From Burkholderia sp. SRS-W-2-2016 (lineage in GTDB: Bacteria; Pseudomonadota; Gammaproteobacteria; Burkholderiales; Burkholderiaceae), in assembly GCF_001931485.1 (NCBI RefSeq), contig NZ_MSDV01000019.1:372001-436000 (forward strand): a stretch of DNA of 64,000 bases. The letters are read 5' to 3'. Numbering within the stretch: position 1 is the first letter of the stretch; each line of letters opens with the position of its first letter. Below the pieces are notes generated by a model. That model was not told the DNA's origin, searched no databases, and was given only the letters and a program-made list of their open reading frames with translations. Positions 28,568 through 37,052 of this stretch are shown here, one piece after another. The position numbers and the translations under genes are program-made.

Positions 28568-30043
28568 ATGGCACCCCCAGATCACGCGGCGTCCGTCGCG
28601 CGCAGCGGCGGCAACGCGGCGCGCACCACCGGCGCGTCCACTCACTCAGCCACGATGACCGACGCCGCCGCACTCGGCGCCGGCAGCATTTCCGCGCGCC
28701 TCGACCGCTTGCCCGCGACGCGTTCGATCTGGAAGCTGGTCGTGCTGCTGAGCCTCGGCTTCTTCTTCGAACTCTACGATCTGCTGTACTCCGGCTATGT
28801 CGCGCCGGGCCTCGTGAAAAGCGGCATCCTGACCGCGACCACGCATGGTCTGTTCGGCTCGACCGGTGTCGCGAGCTTTATCGCCGCGCTGTTCAGCGGC
28901 CTCTTTATCGGCACGATTGCGTGCGGCTTTCTCGCCGATCGTTTCGGACGCCGCGCGGTCTTCACGTATTCGTTGCTGTGGTACACCGCCGCGAACGTCG
29001 TGATGGCCTTTCAGGAAACCGCGACGGGCCTTAATTTCTGGCGCTTTGTCGCCGGTGTCGGGATCGGCGTCGAGCTGGTGACGATCGGCACATATATCTC
29101 CGAACTGGTACCGAAACAGATTCGCGGCCGCGCGTTCGCGTGCGAGCAGGCAGTCGGTTTCACCGCGGTGCCGGTGGTCGCGTTTCTTTCTTATCTGCTC
29201 GTGCCGCGCACGCTGTTCGGTCTCGACGGCTGGCGCTGGGTCGTGCTGATCGGTGCGCACGGCGCGCTGTTCGTGTGGTGGATTCGCCGCGCGTTGCCGG
29301 AAAGCCCGCGTTGGCTCGCGCAGCAGGGCCGGCTGGACGACGCCGATCGCGTGATGTGCGAGCTCGAAGCCAAAGTGCGCCGCGAATACGGCCGCGAATT
29401 GCCGCCGCCCGCGGCGCCGGTACCGGTCGCGCCGCGCGGCAGTTTCCGCGACATGTGGGTGCCGCCGTATCGCAGCCGCACGCTGATGATGACGATCTTC
29501 AACATCTTCCAGACGGTCGGCTTTTACGGCTTCGCGAACTGGGTGCCGACGCTGCTGATCAAGCAGGGCATCACGATCACGACGAGCCTGATGTATTCGA
29601 GCGTGATCGCATTGGCCGCGCCGATCGGTCCGATCATCGGGCTCTTTATCGGCGACCGCTTCGAACGCAAGACGGTGATCGTCGTGATGGCCGGTGTGAA
29701 CGTGGTGTGCGGGCTGTGGTTCAGCCAGGCGTCGGGCGCGGTGCTGCTGGTGAGTCTCGGCGTATGTCTGACGCTGGCCGGCAACATTATTTCGTACAGC
29801 TACCATGCGTATCAGACCGAGCTTTTCCCGACCAGCATCCGCGCGCGGGCAGTGGGCTTCGTCTATTCGTGGAGCCGCTTTTCCGCGATTTTCACCGCGT
29901 TCATGATCGCCGCGGTGTTGCGCAACTTCGGCACGACCGGCGTGTTCGTGTTTATCGCGGGCGCGATGATGATCGTGATGCTGGCGATCGGCTTGATGGG
30001 GCCGCGCACGAAAGGGCTCGAATTGGAGAGGATTTCCAAATAA
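28568..30043 (+). CDS. MFS metabolite transporter (SP/MHS-like, YceI/NiaP type)
   Basis: 491-aa 12-helix carrier of the MFS. N-terminal about 60 residues are a polar Ala-rich extension; the first helix contains GFFFELYDLLYSGYV, and motif A is GFLADRFGRRAVFT. The ESPRWL motif before the central loop is typical of the sugar-porter/MHS lineage. It likely imports the substrate of the upstream hydratase. Start 28568 is selected because AAAGGAG lies 10 bases upstream; the earlier in-frame ATG at 28490 falls within the repeat array. Confidence 0.85.
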   Translation: MAPPDHAASVARSGGNAARTTGASTHSATMTDAAALGAGSISARLDRLPATRSIWKLVVLLSLGFFFELYDLLYSGYVAPGLVKSGILTATTHGLFGSTGVASFIAALFSGLFIGTIACGFLADRFGRRAVFTYSLLWYTAANVVMAFQETATGLNFWRFVAGVGIGVELVTIGTYISELVPKQIRGRAFACEQAVGFTAVPVVAFLSYLLVPRTLFGLDGWRWVVLIGAHGALFVWWIRRALPESPRWLAQQGRLDDADRVMCELEAKVRREYGRELPPPAAPVPVAPRGSFRDMWVPPYRSRTLMMTIFNIFQTVGFYGFANWVPTLLIKQGITITTSLMYSSVIALAAPIGPIIGLFIGDRFERKTVIVVMAGVNVVCGLWFSQASGAVLLVSLGVCLTLAGNIISYSYHAYQTELFPTSIRARAVGFVYSWSRFSAIFTAFMIAAVLRNFGTTGVFVFIAGAMMIVMLAIGLMGPRTKGLELERISK

Positions 30044-30069
30044 CGAGCGGCGGGCGTGACGGCGACCGG

Positions 30070-30100
30070 GGTCTGCTTGCCTGACGTAGGTAAGCAGACC
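30070..30100. terminator. Hairpin between convergent MFS and NnrU genes
   Basis: 13-bp inverted repeat with one mismatch (30070-30082 and 30088-30100) and a 5-base loop, placed exactly between the two converging stops and abutting the NnrU stop codon. T-rich sequence is limited, so it may work as a transcript-end hairpin in both directions. Confidence 0.65.
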
Positions 30101-30793
30101 TTATAACCAGCGCCAGATACCGGCGGCCCATCCGGCGAGCGGCATATGCGCCCACGTCGCGACGAGCCACACCACCACGCCGCCCGCCTGCGTGTGCATC
30201 CCGAAGCCGCCCAGCCGCGCCCGGCCGGCGGCGATCGCCGCGAACGGCAGATAACTCGTCTTCGCCTCCCATGCGGGCCACAACTCCGGTTGCAGTTGCT
30301 GCTTCTTGCGGTCCTGCAACGCCGCGCCGGCCAGCGCGAGGACGATGATCGCGCCCGCGAGCACGATGTTCCGGGAGGTCGGCAGCACGGCGATATGACA
30401 GAAGCCCCATAGCGCGAACGCCCACATCATCGGGTGACGGGTGATCGCGAACACGCCGTGCGCCGTGTCGGGCAATGCGGCGGGGCGGCCGCCGCTCGGC
30501 AACGCCGGGTTGCGGATCAGCGAACCCATCAACAGGATCGACGCGAGCAACATCAGCACGGTCGCCACTGCCCAGAGCGCGTCACCGACCGCCCATAGCG
30601 GCGCGGATACCGGCGCCCGGCGGAACGCCATCACCATCCAGCCGAACGTCAGGATCGCAATCAGCGAATAAACACCCTGGAAGCCCCGTTCGCCGATCGC
30701 GCGGACCACGCCCGCGCGCAGCGGATGGGACAGAAGAAAGTGGCTGCCGACAAAGGCGATTGCCGCCACGATGAGTGCGTCGATGCTTCCCAT
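30101..30793 (-). CDS. NnrU family membrane protein
   Basis: 230-aa inner-membrane protein with about six helices, of the NnrU family linked to nitrite/nitric-oxide metabolism in denitrifiers; related in fold to isoprenylcysteine carboxyl methyltransferase-like proteins. Typical features: FVGSHFLLSHPLR at the N-terminus and GVFAITRHPMMWAFALWG in the centre. No denitrification genes are visible nearby, so the role here is open. Confidence 0.85.
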   Translation of the reverse strand: MGSIDALIVAAIAFVGSHFLLSHPLRAGVVRAIGERGFQGVYSLIAILTFGWMVMAFRRAPVSAPLWAVGDALWAVATVLMLLASILLMGSLIRNPALPSGGRPAALPDTAHGVFAITRHPMMWAFALWGFCHIAVLPTSRNIVLAGAIIVLALAGAALQDRKKQQLQPELWPAWEAKTSYLPFAAIAAGRARLGGFGMHTQAGGVVVWLVATWAHMPLAGWAAGIWRWL

Positions 30794-31068
30794 TAGCTTG
30801 GCTCCTGGAGTGAGATCGTCGTCGATGGGGTGCTGGGGAGAATACTACTTTGGGGGGCGCGGCGACTGCGCAAGGCGACTCTGGACGGCGAAAAGTGACT
30901 CGAATCCCCGTTTTTCGTAGACCCCGCGTCCGGCGAATCGAATAAGTACCTGCCCTCTGCCGTCACCGTCTGTCGTATCACGACAATTCTGCCGTTTGCA
31001 TTGCATTCTTGCCCGGAGCGCCTATAACGCTGCATAAATAACTCTGTCCGTACTCAAGGGAGAGGGTC

Positions 31069-32064
31069 ATGTTCGCAATCGTGAGAGGCTTTCGGTTCCT
31101 TTGGCTAGTCCTTGTGCTCCTGTGTATTCCGCGCATCCTCTATGCACAGGTAGCGCGTATGGAAGTCATTCCATTCGAGTCAATGACGCTGACAGACGAG
31201 GCGTTTCTCGCCGGAAGCGAAGACGGCAAGCACGTGACGATAGCCGGTGAATTGCGGCTGCCTCGACCTGGAACCGACAGACTGCCCGCCGTCATACTGC
31301 TGCACCCGTCCGGGGGTATTGGCGGCCAGGTCGCGGACTGGGAGCAGTGGTTTCTGTCGTTGGGCGTTGCCACTTTCGTTGTCGATAGTTTCACGGGTCG
31401 AGGCATAGCAACCACAATCAATGACCAGAGTCAGCTTGGAAGACTCGCCCAGATAGAAGACGCGTATCGCGCGCTCAGCCTTATTTCCAAACATTCTCGT
31501 GTCGACCCCAGCCGCGTGATGCTGATGGGATTTTCTCGTGGTGGGCAAGGCACGCTCTATGCGAGCATGATCCGCTTCCAGAAAGCGCATGCGGATGCGG
31601 CCACGCCAGGATTCGCAGCCTATGTTCCGCTGTACCCAGACTGCAGTGCTCACTACCTGGACGACGATAACGTCTCGAAGGTGCCTATTCGCATATTCCA
31701 TGGAAGCGCAGACAACTACGACCCAATTGCACCGTGCAAGGCCTATGTAGAACGGCTGAAGGCCAAGGGGGCGGACGTCGAGCTTACCGAGTTTGCCGGG
31801 GTCAATCATATTTTCGATGCGCGCGCTTTCGCACGTCCAACTCCGCTTCCAAAGGCGCAAACCGTACGCAACTGTGCATGGGAAGAACGCAGTGCGGGGC
31901 AATTGCTTAACGTCAAAAGCAATCTGCCGTTCTCCTATGCGGACCCTTGCGTCGAACGAGGCGTGATAATCGGGTACGACGAGAACGCGACGGAGCAAAC
32001 GAAGAAGGCAATTGCCAATCTGGTTGCCACTACGCTCAAGCCGGCCCCGGCACGTGCCCCGTAA
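31069..32064 (+). CDS. Exported alpha/beta hydrolase, dienelactone-hydrolase-like
   Basis: 331-aa secreted hydrolase. Signal peptide 1-26 (WLVLVLLCIPRILYAQ). The nucleophile elbow is GFSRGG; the acid and His of the triad lie in FHGSADNYDPI and GVNHIFD. The loop LHPSGGIGG supplies the oxyanion hole. The C-terminal third carries several Cys that could form disulfides. Substrate unknown (ester or lactone). Base composition and codon use are visibly less GC-rich than in neighbouring genes (for example many TAT, CAA and ATT codons), which suggests recent transfer. AAGGGAGAGGGTC precedes the ATG. Confidence 0.82.
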   Translation: MFAIVRGFRFLWLVLVLLCIPRILYAQVARMEVIPFESMTLTDEAFLAGSEDGKHVTIAGELRLPRPGTDRLPAVILLHPSGGIGGQVADWEQWFLSLGVATFVVDSFTGRGIATTINDQSQLGRLAQIEDAYRALSLISKHSRVDPSRVMLMGFSRGGQGTLYASMIRFQKAHADAATPGFAAYVPLYPDCSAHYLDDDNVSKVPIRIFHGSADNYDPIAPCKAYVERLKAKGADVELTEFAGVNHIFDARAFARPTPLPKAQTVRNCAWEERSAGQLLNVKSNLPFSYADPCVERGVIIGYDENATEQTKKAIANLVATTLKPAPARAP

Positions 32065-32182
32065 TTCTGGCCAGACCAGCGGAAATAGCATTGCATCAAA
32101 CGGCCCGCGCCGTTCGTGTGGCCCGCGCAGAAGTAGTAGGCACGACGCGGCCTTTACTCGGGGCGAAGGAGCGGGACCAGCA

Positions 32183-34549
32183 TCAAAACAACTGCTTCTG
32201 CCCCGACATCAGCGTCGTGAAATCGTCGCGCAACAGCGGCAGAATCGCATCGGCGACCGGCTGTAATTGCTTGCTCAGATAGTGCTCGTAGTCGATCGCC
32301 GAGCGCAGTGTTTCGAGCGGCTCGGGTCCGGCGACCGTGATCACGTAGCTGATCCAGCCGCCGTTCTGATATTGCAGCGGCCGTCCCTGCTTGCGATTGA
32401 AGTCGTCGGCGACGCGCGCCGCGCGCACGTGCGGCGGCACGTTGCGCTCGTACGCGTCGAGCGGCCGCCGGACCTGCTTGCGATAGACGAGCCGGTCGTC
32501 GAGCCGGCCGGCGAGCGTATCGCGCACATAGTCGCGCACGTAATCCTGATACGGCTGCTGCCGGAAGATGCGCCCGTATAGCTCCTGCTGGAATTGCTGC
32601 GCGAGCGGCGTCCAGTCGGTGCGGACGGTTTCGAGTCCCTTGTAGACGACGTCCTCGCTGCCGTCCGGCAACACGGTGAGACCCGCGTAGCGCTTCTTGC
32701 TGCCTTCCTCGGTGCCGCGCACCGTCGGCATGAAAAAGCGCCGGTAGTGCCGCTCGAATTGCAATTCGAGCGCGCTTTCAAGGCCGAAACGCGTTTGCAG
32801 TTTGTCCCGCCACGCCGCGTTGATATGCTCGACGAGCGCGCGGCCGATGCGCGCGGCGTCGGCCTCGTCATGCGCATGCTTGAGCCACACGAAGGTCGAA
32901 TCGGTGTCGCCGTAGATCACCTGGTAGCCTTGCGCTTCGATCAGCTCGCGCGTCGTATGCATGATCTCGTGGCCGCGCATCGTGATCGACGACGCGAGGC
33001 GCGGATCGAAGAAACGGCAGCCGGTCGAGCCGAGCACGCCGTAGAACGCGTTCATGATGATTTTCAGCGCTTGCGACAGCGGCTTGTTGTGCTCACGCTT
33101 GGCCGCTTCGCGCCCTTGCCACACCTGCGCGACGATCGACGGCAGACAGTGGCGCGTGCGCGAGAAGCGCGCGCCGAGAAAGCCGGGCACCGAGTGCTCG
33201 TCGTCCGGATGCAGCATTCCTTCGACCAGGCCGAGCGGATCGATCAGGAACGTGCGGATGATCGACGGATACAGGCTCTTGTAGTCGAGCACCAGCACCG
33301 AATCGTAGAGGCCGGGACGCGAATCCATCACGAAGCCGCCGGGGCTCGCGGCGCCGGCGACGTCGCCGAGATTCGGCGCGACATAACCTTGCCGATGCAT
33401 GCGCGGCATGTACAGATGCGTGAACGCGGCGACCGAACCGCCGCTGCGATCGGCGGGCAATCCGGTGACGGTCGCGCGTTCGAGCAGGAAGCGCAGCAAC
33501 TCGGTCTTCGCGAAGATGCGCGTGACGAGTTCGCAGTCCTTCAGGTTGTAGCGCGCGAGTTCGGGCTTGTCTTCGTCGAAGCGGCGCTGGATTTCGTCCA
33601 TGCGCTGATACGGATTGTCGATCGCCTTGCCTTCGCCGAGCACCGAACGCGACACGTATTCCAGGCTGAACGACGGAAAGCTCCATGTTGCCGAGCGCAG
33701 CGCCTCGATCCCGTCGATGATCAGCCGGCCCGCCGCGCCCGCGAAAAAGTGGTTGCGCGTGACGCCGTGCTCGCGCCATTCCATCACCGCGCCGCCACGG
33801 CCGATCCGCAACGGTACGCGGTACTGCTCGGCATGCTGCTGCAATACTTTCAGATCGAACTGCACCAGATTCCAGCCGATGATCGCATCCGGATCATGCC
33901 GCTCCATCCACGCGATGAATTTTTCCAGCAGTTCGGCGCGGGTTTCGCAGTACTCGAGCTTGAAATCGAGGTCGCCGGCTTCGGCGTTCGGCGGGCCGAG
34001 CATATAGACCTGGCGTTCGCCGCAGCCTTCGAGCGCGATCGAATACAACTCGGCGTGTGCGCTGGTTTCGATATCGAGCGAAACCAGCTTCAGCGGCGGC
34101 CGATAGTCGTTGGCCGGTTTCAGTTCGCTATTCAGTAGCGGGCCATTCTGTTGCGGCTCGCCGCCGAAGTACACCGGCGCCGTGATGAAGCGCTCCATCA
34201 TGTAGCGCTCGGGCGGCTGGACGTCGGCTTCGTAGACGTCGACACCGCCTTCCCGCAGGCGTTTTTCGTAGCCCTTTAGCTGGCGATATTGCGGGCAGTA
34301 GAGGCCCATCACCGGGCGATGCTGGAAGTCGCGCAGGTCGAGAGAACGCAGATCGAGCGGGGCGTCGCGGCGCAGGATCGTTTCCGCGCGCTCGCGATGT
34401 TCGGCGGGGACGAACGCAACCGACGGCTGGGGGCGCAGACGGATGTGGCGCGGCCCGCTGTCCGTGGCCAGCCAGAATTCGATTTCGGTGCCGGCGGGGG
34501 TGTCCCGCCAATGTCGGGTCAGAATGAAACCCTGCTCAAACTCAGTCAA
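32183..34549 (-). CDS. polB: DNA polymerase II (family B)
   Basis: 788-aa damage-inducible proofreading polymerase. Exonuclease motifs: SLDIETSA (Exo I), GWNLVQFD (Exo II) and YNLKDCELV (Exo III). Polymerase motifs: [10 protein letters not shown] (A), [13 protein letters not shown] (B) and YGDTDSTF (C). The N-terminus [16 protein letters not shown] matches E. coli Pol II, so the start is most likely the TTG at 34549, preceded by GAAAGG at good distance. The frame is open to 34669, but that extension has no counterpart. It is divergent from the AraC gene by 130 bases. SOS control is known for E. coli polB; I see no clear LexA box here. Confidence 0.93.
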   Translation of the reverse strand: MTEFEQGFILTRHWRDTPAGTEIEFWLATDSGPRHIRLRPQPSVAFVPAEHRERAETILRRDAPLDLRSLDLRDFQHRPVMGLYCPQYRQLKGYEKRLREGGVDVYEADVQPPERYMMERFITAPVYFGGEPQQNGPLLNSELKPANDYRPPLKLVSLDIETSAHAELYSIALEGCGERQVYMLGPPNAEAGDLDFKLEYCETRAELLEKFIAWMERHDPDAIIGWNLVQFDLKVLQQHAEQYRVPLRIGRGGAVMEWREHGVTRNHFFAGAAGRLIIDGIEALRSATWSFPSFSLEYVSRSVLGEGKAIDNPYQRMDEIQRRFDEDKPELARYNLKDCELVTRIFAKTELLRFLLERATVTGLPADRSGGSVAAFTHLYMPRMHRQGYVAPNLGDVAGAASPGGFVMDSRPGLYDSVLVLDYKSLYPSIIRTFLIDPLGLVEGMLHPDDEHSVPGFLGARFSRTRHCLPSIVAQVWQGREAAKREHNKPLSQALKIIMNAFYGVLGSTGCRFFDPRLASSITMRGHEIMHTTRELIEAQGYQVIYGDTDSTFVWLKHAHDEADAARIGRALVEHINAAWRDKLQTRFGLESALELQFERHYRRFFMPTVRGTEEGSKKRYAGLTVLPDGSEDVVYKGLETVRTDWTPLAQQFQQELYGRIFRQQPYQDYVRDYVRDTLAGRLDDRLVYRKQVRRPLDAYERNVPPHVRAARVADDFNRKQGRPLQYQNGGWISYVITVAGPEPLETLRSAIDYEHYLSKQLQPVADAILPLLRDDFTTLMSGQKQLF

Positions 34550-34681
34550 CTTGTACCTTTCAGGCCGCTTGATCGCTTGGCGGGATTTTACCGCCGCGGC
34601 GCGCAACGAAGATCGAGCAAGATCGGCTAGGCAGAGGCGCGAACCATCGGCGAACATAGCGCAACTCACACGAACCAGACC

Positions 34682-35554
34682 ATGCTAGTTCACGCCAATG
34701 CTGTAACCGCCTATACCCGGCGCTTCGAGGCCACGCTTGCCTACATCGATGCGAATCTCGAGGGCGATCTGTCCGTCGACGCGCTGAGCCGCGTCGCGAA
34801 CTTCTCGAAGTTTCATTTTCACCGGCAGTTCGCCGCGTATGTCGGGGTGCCGGTTGCCCGCTACGTGCAACTGATGCGGTTGCGTCGAGCCGCCCGCAGG
34901 CTCGCCGCGCGCGACGCCTGCACGGTACTCGATGCGGCCGCCGATGCGGGCTTCGATAGTCCCGAAGCTTTTAGTCGCGCATTCAGGCGGGCATTCGGCG
35001 TCGCGCCGAGCACGTTCCGGCGTCAGCCGAACTGGCAGGTCTGGAGTGCGAACTTTGTTGTCCCTTATCTTTCGAGGAAACTGAACATGCAGGTACGAAT
35101 CGTCGATTTTGCCGACACGCGTGTCGCCGCACTGGAGCACGTTGGGCCACCCGGGCTCGTCAATGAAAGCGTGCGCAAGTTTATCGATTGGCGCAAACAG
35201 AGCGGGCAATCGCCGCCGGCTTCGAATCGATCCTTCGGCATTCCGCGCAGCAATCCGGATACCACCCCCGGAGAGCAATTCCGCTTCGACATTTGCGGAG
35301 AGATCGGCGAAGCGGTCGCGCCGAATGGGTTCGGCGTGCGCGAACTCGTGATTCCCGGTGGCCGCTGCGCGGTGGTCCGGCATACGGGCTCGACCGACCA
35401 TATCGGCGAGACGATCTATCCGATCTACCGCGACTGGTTGCCCGGCAGCGGAGAAGAGCTGCGGGATCAGCCGCTGTTTTTCCACTATCTGAGTGTTTTT
35501 CCGGAGACGCCGCTGGATCAGTGGCAGACCGATATCTATATTCCGTTGGTGTAG
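34682..35554 (+). CDS. AraC-family regulator with GyrI-like effector domain
   Basis: 290-aa regulator. Two AraC HTHs occupy about 15-112 ([21 protein letters not shown] and [20 protein letters not shown]). The C-terminal half (about 134-290) is a GyrI/SOB-like small-molecule domain, beginning [19 protein letters not shown] and holding the [11 protein letters not shown] and YLSVFPETP patterns. Such proteins (Rob, SbmC-type) respond to drugs or small amphiphiles. Target genes are not evident. Confidence 0.9.
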   Translation: MLVHANAVTAYTRRFEATLAYIDANLEGDLSVDALSRVANFSKFHFHRQFAAYVGVPVARYVQLMRLRRAARRLAARDACTVLDAAADAGFDSPEAFSRAFRRAFGVAPSTFRRQPNWQVWSANFVVPYLSRKLNMQVRIVDFADTRVAALEHVGPPGLVNESVRKFIDWRKQSGQSPPASNRSFGIPRSNPDTTPGEQFRFDICGEIGEAVAPNGFGVRELVIPGGRCAVVRHTGSTDHIGETIYPIYRDWLPGSGEELRDQPLFFHYLSVFPETPLDQWQTDIYIPLV

Positions 35555-35660
35555 GCGGCGCGCGGCGCCAATGCTGCGGAAGCGAAATTGGCGAACCATG
35601 CGCGATTTTGCCGGGCTGCTAGACTGGAAATTGCCGTGCAATCGATGAATGGAGGCAAAC

Positions 35661-35867
35661 ATGACAACCGTCTATGTCGTGAAGACCGGCGAGAAATTCC
35701 TCTGCACCGCGGAGGACGGCGATATCGGCATGGCGCCGGAAATCAAGGAAGCCACGTCCTTTCGCTCGTATGAGGAGGCGACCAAGGTCGCGAACGAGCA
35801 TGCCGATCCCGGCTATGAAATCGTCACGGTCGATGTGGCGAGTCGCTCGTCGGGAGCCCACTCGTAG
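35661..35867 (+). CDS. Small protein of unknown function
   Basis: 68-aa cytosolic protein, acidic, no signal or membrane segment. It begins MTTVYVVKTGEKFLC and has a compact alternating strand pattern that ends at YEIVTVDV. A strong GGAGG lies five bases before the ATG at 35661, which decides this start over the ATG at 35649. Residue usage and ribosome site make a real gene likely. I recognise no family. Confidence 0.65.
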   Translation: MTTVYVVKTGEKFLCTAEDGDIGMAPEIKEATSFRSYEEATKVANEHADPGYEIVTVDVASRSSGAHS

Positions 35868-35994
35868 ACCTCTGGAACGTTTTCATCATGGTCCGTCCTG
35901 CCTTCGCGATCGAGTTGACCGCGAGGGCAGAATTACGAGCTTGAGACGGTCTCCGCGCGTGGCCGTTCAGCGCGTTGCGGCACGCACGCGCAGC

Positions 35995-36402
35995 CTATTC
36001 GATGTTTCGCGCGGCAAACACTTCGTGCGCGGCGAACAACGCATTCAGGGCCGCCGGAAAGCCCGCATAGAGCGCCATCTGGATGAACACCTCGACGATC
36101 TCGTCGCGCGTGCAGCCTACATTCAGCGCCGCCTCGATATGAATCTTCAGTTGCGGCTGCGCGTTGCCGAGCGCAGCTAGCGCTGCGATCGTCGCAATCT
36201 CGCGGGCGCGCAGATCGAGTTGCGGGCGACTATAAATGTCGCCGAAGCCGAATTCGATCAACATGCGGCCGAAGTCCGGAGCGATCGGCGCGAGCGCGGC
36301 GACGACCTTTTCGCCGACCTCGCCGTCGATCTGCTTCAGTTTTTGCCAGCCCTGTGCGTAGCGGTCCTGGTTCGCTTGCGTGGTGTTGATTCCGGTATCC
36401 AT
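35995..36402 (-). CDS. Carboxymuconolactone decarboxylase (CMD) family protein
   Basis: 135-aa CMD/AhpD-fold protein. Overall pattern resembles PcaC (FGFGDIYSRPQLDLRAREIATIAALAALG, then HIEAALNVGCTRDEIVEVFIQMALYAGFPAALNAL). The second half has one Cys, not the CxxC of AhpD peroxidases, so it is closer to the decarboxylase-like branch. A true beta-ketoadipate role is unsupported, since no pca genes are near. Its start lies inside the end of the MerR gene (67-base overlap in another frame), so both are on one leftward transcript and probably co-regulated. Confidence 0.85.
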   Translation of the reverse strand: MDTGINTTQANQDRYAQGWQKLKQIDGEVGEKVVAALAPIAPDFGRMLIEFGFGDIYSRPQLDLRAREIATIAALAALGNAQPQLKIHIEAALNVGCTRDEIVEVFIQMALYAGFPAALNALFAAHEVFAARNIE

Positions 36403-36869
36403 GACGGGTCGTTTTCCTGGTGAGGTGATTGGAAACTGTCGTCATGTCGTGGCGCGTTTGTTGCCGCATTTCTCGCTGCATTTCTGGCCGCATTTTTCGG
36501 CGCATTTCTCGCCGCGCTCTCGTACCAGCCGATCTTGTCCACGATTGCGGCGAGATTGGCCTGCAGTCCGGCGATATGCGCGAGAACCGCGTCGCGATGC
36601 CCGGTGAGCATTTCGCGGCGCGCACCGTACGTCGAGTCGCCTTGCGCACGTAGCTCGGAGAATGCCTTGATCGAAGCTATCGGCATTCCCGTCGCTTTCA
36701 GGCGCATGACGAATTGCAGCCAGTCCAGATCGGCGGGCGAGTACAGGCGATGTCCGGCATCGGTGCGCCCGACTGCGCGCAACAGGCCCGCCTGCTCGTA
36801 GTAACGCAGGGTATGCGCGGAAACACCGGTGGCCGCGGCCACCTGACCGATCGTGAGCGATTTCGACAT
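36336..36869 (-). CDS. MerR-family regulator with NAxR-repeat tail
   Basis: 177-aa MerR protein. The winged helix is at 6-75 (LTIGQVAAATGVSAHTLRYYEQAGLL, then RLYSPADLDWLQF), followed by the dimerising coiled coil to about 125. There are no metal-binding Cys, so the signal is probably organic. The tail from about 128 is a tetrapeptide repeat (NAPK, NAAR, NAAR, NAAT, NAPR) and then a stretch that overlaps the start of the CMD gene. The ATG at 36869 sits just downstream of a 19-bp-spacer MerR-type promoter, which suggests autoregulation. Confidence 0.85.
   Translation of the reverse strand: MSKSLTIGQVAAATGVSAHTLRYYEQAGLLRAVGRTDAGHRLYSPADLDWLQFVMRLKATGMPIASIKAFSELRAQGDSTYGARREMLTGHRDAVLAHIAGLQANLAAIVDKIGWYESAARNAPKNAARNAARNAATNAPRHDDSFQSPHQENDPSWIPESTPRKRTRTATHRAGKN
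36450..36521. repeat. Six 12-bp tandem units in the MerR gene tail
   Basis: Degenerate 12-base units of the type SGCYGCATTTCT run from 36450 to 36521 on the plus strand. On the coding strand they give NAxR-type tetrapeptides. Expansion or loss of a unit would keep the frame. Confidence 0.75.
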
Positions 36870-36879
36870 GACGGACCCT

Positions 36880-36910
36880 AGGTTAGGAGTTAGAGTGCAC
36901 TCTAAGTCAA
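36880..36910 (-). promoter_or_regulatory. MerR-type promoter with palindromic operator in a 19-bp spacer
   Basis: Reading leftward: a -35 box TTGACT (36910-36905), a 19-base spacer and a -10 box TAACCT (36885-36880). A perfect 16-base palindrome TTAGAGTGCACTCTAA (36890-36905) fills the spacer and touches the -35 box. An over-long 19-bp spacer with a centred dyad is the hallmark of MerR-activated promoters. The predicted transcript start is only a few bases before the MerR ATG at 36869. Confidence 0.82.
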
Positions 36911-37052
36911 GGGGGATGTGTTGTGTCAGCTTTTTGGGTCGTCGACGATGGCCTTCTGGTAGATGTCGAGACAAGTGATTAGAGAGAGTGCAGTAATGAC
37001 GATCCAACAGCCCGATTTCGCTGCGGAGTTCATTGACGTTGTCAGCCCTCAT

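Noticed and set aside
34550..34681. LexA box upstream of polB
   Set aside because: SOS control is known for E. coli polB, but no CTGT-N8-ACAG-like site is clear here.
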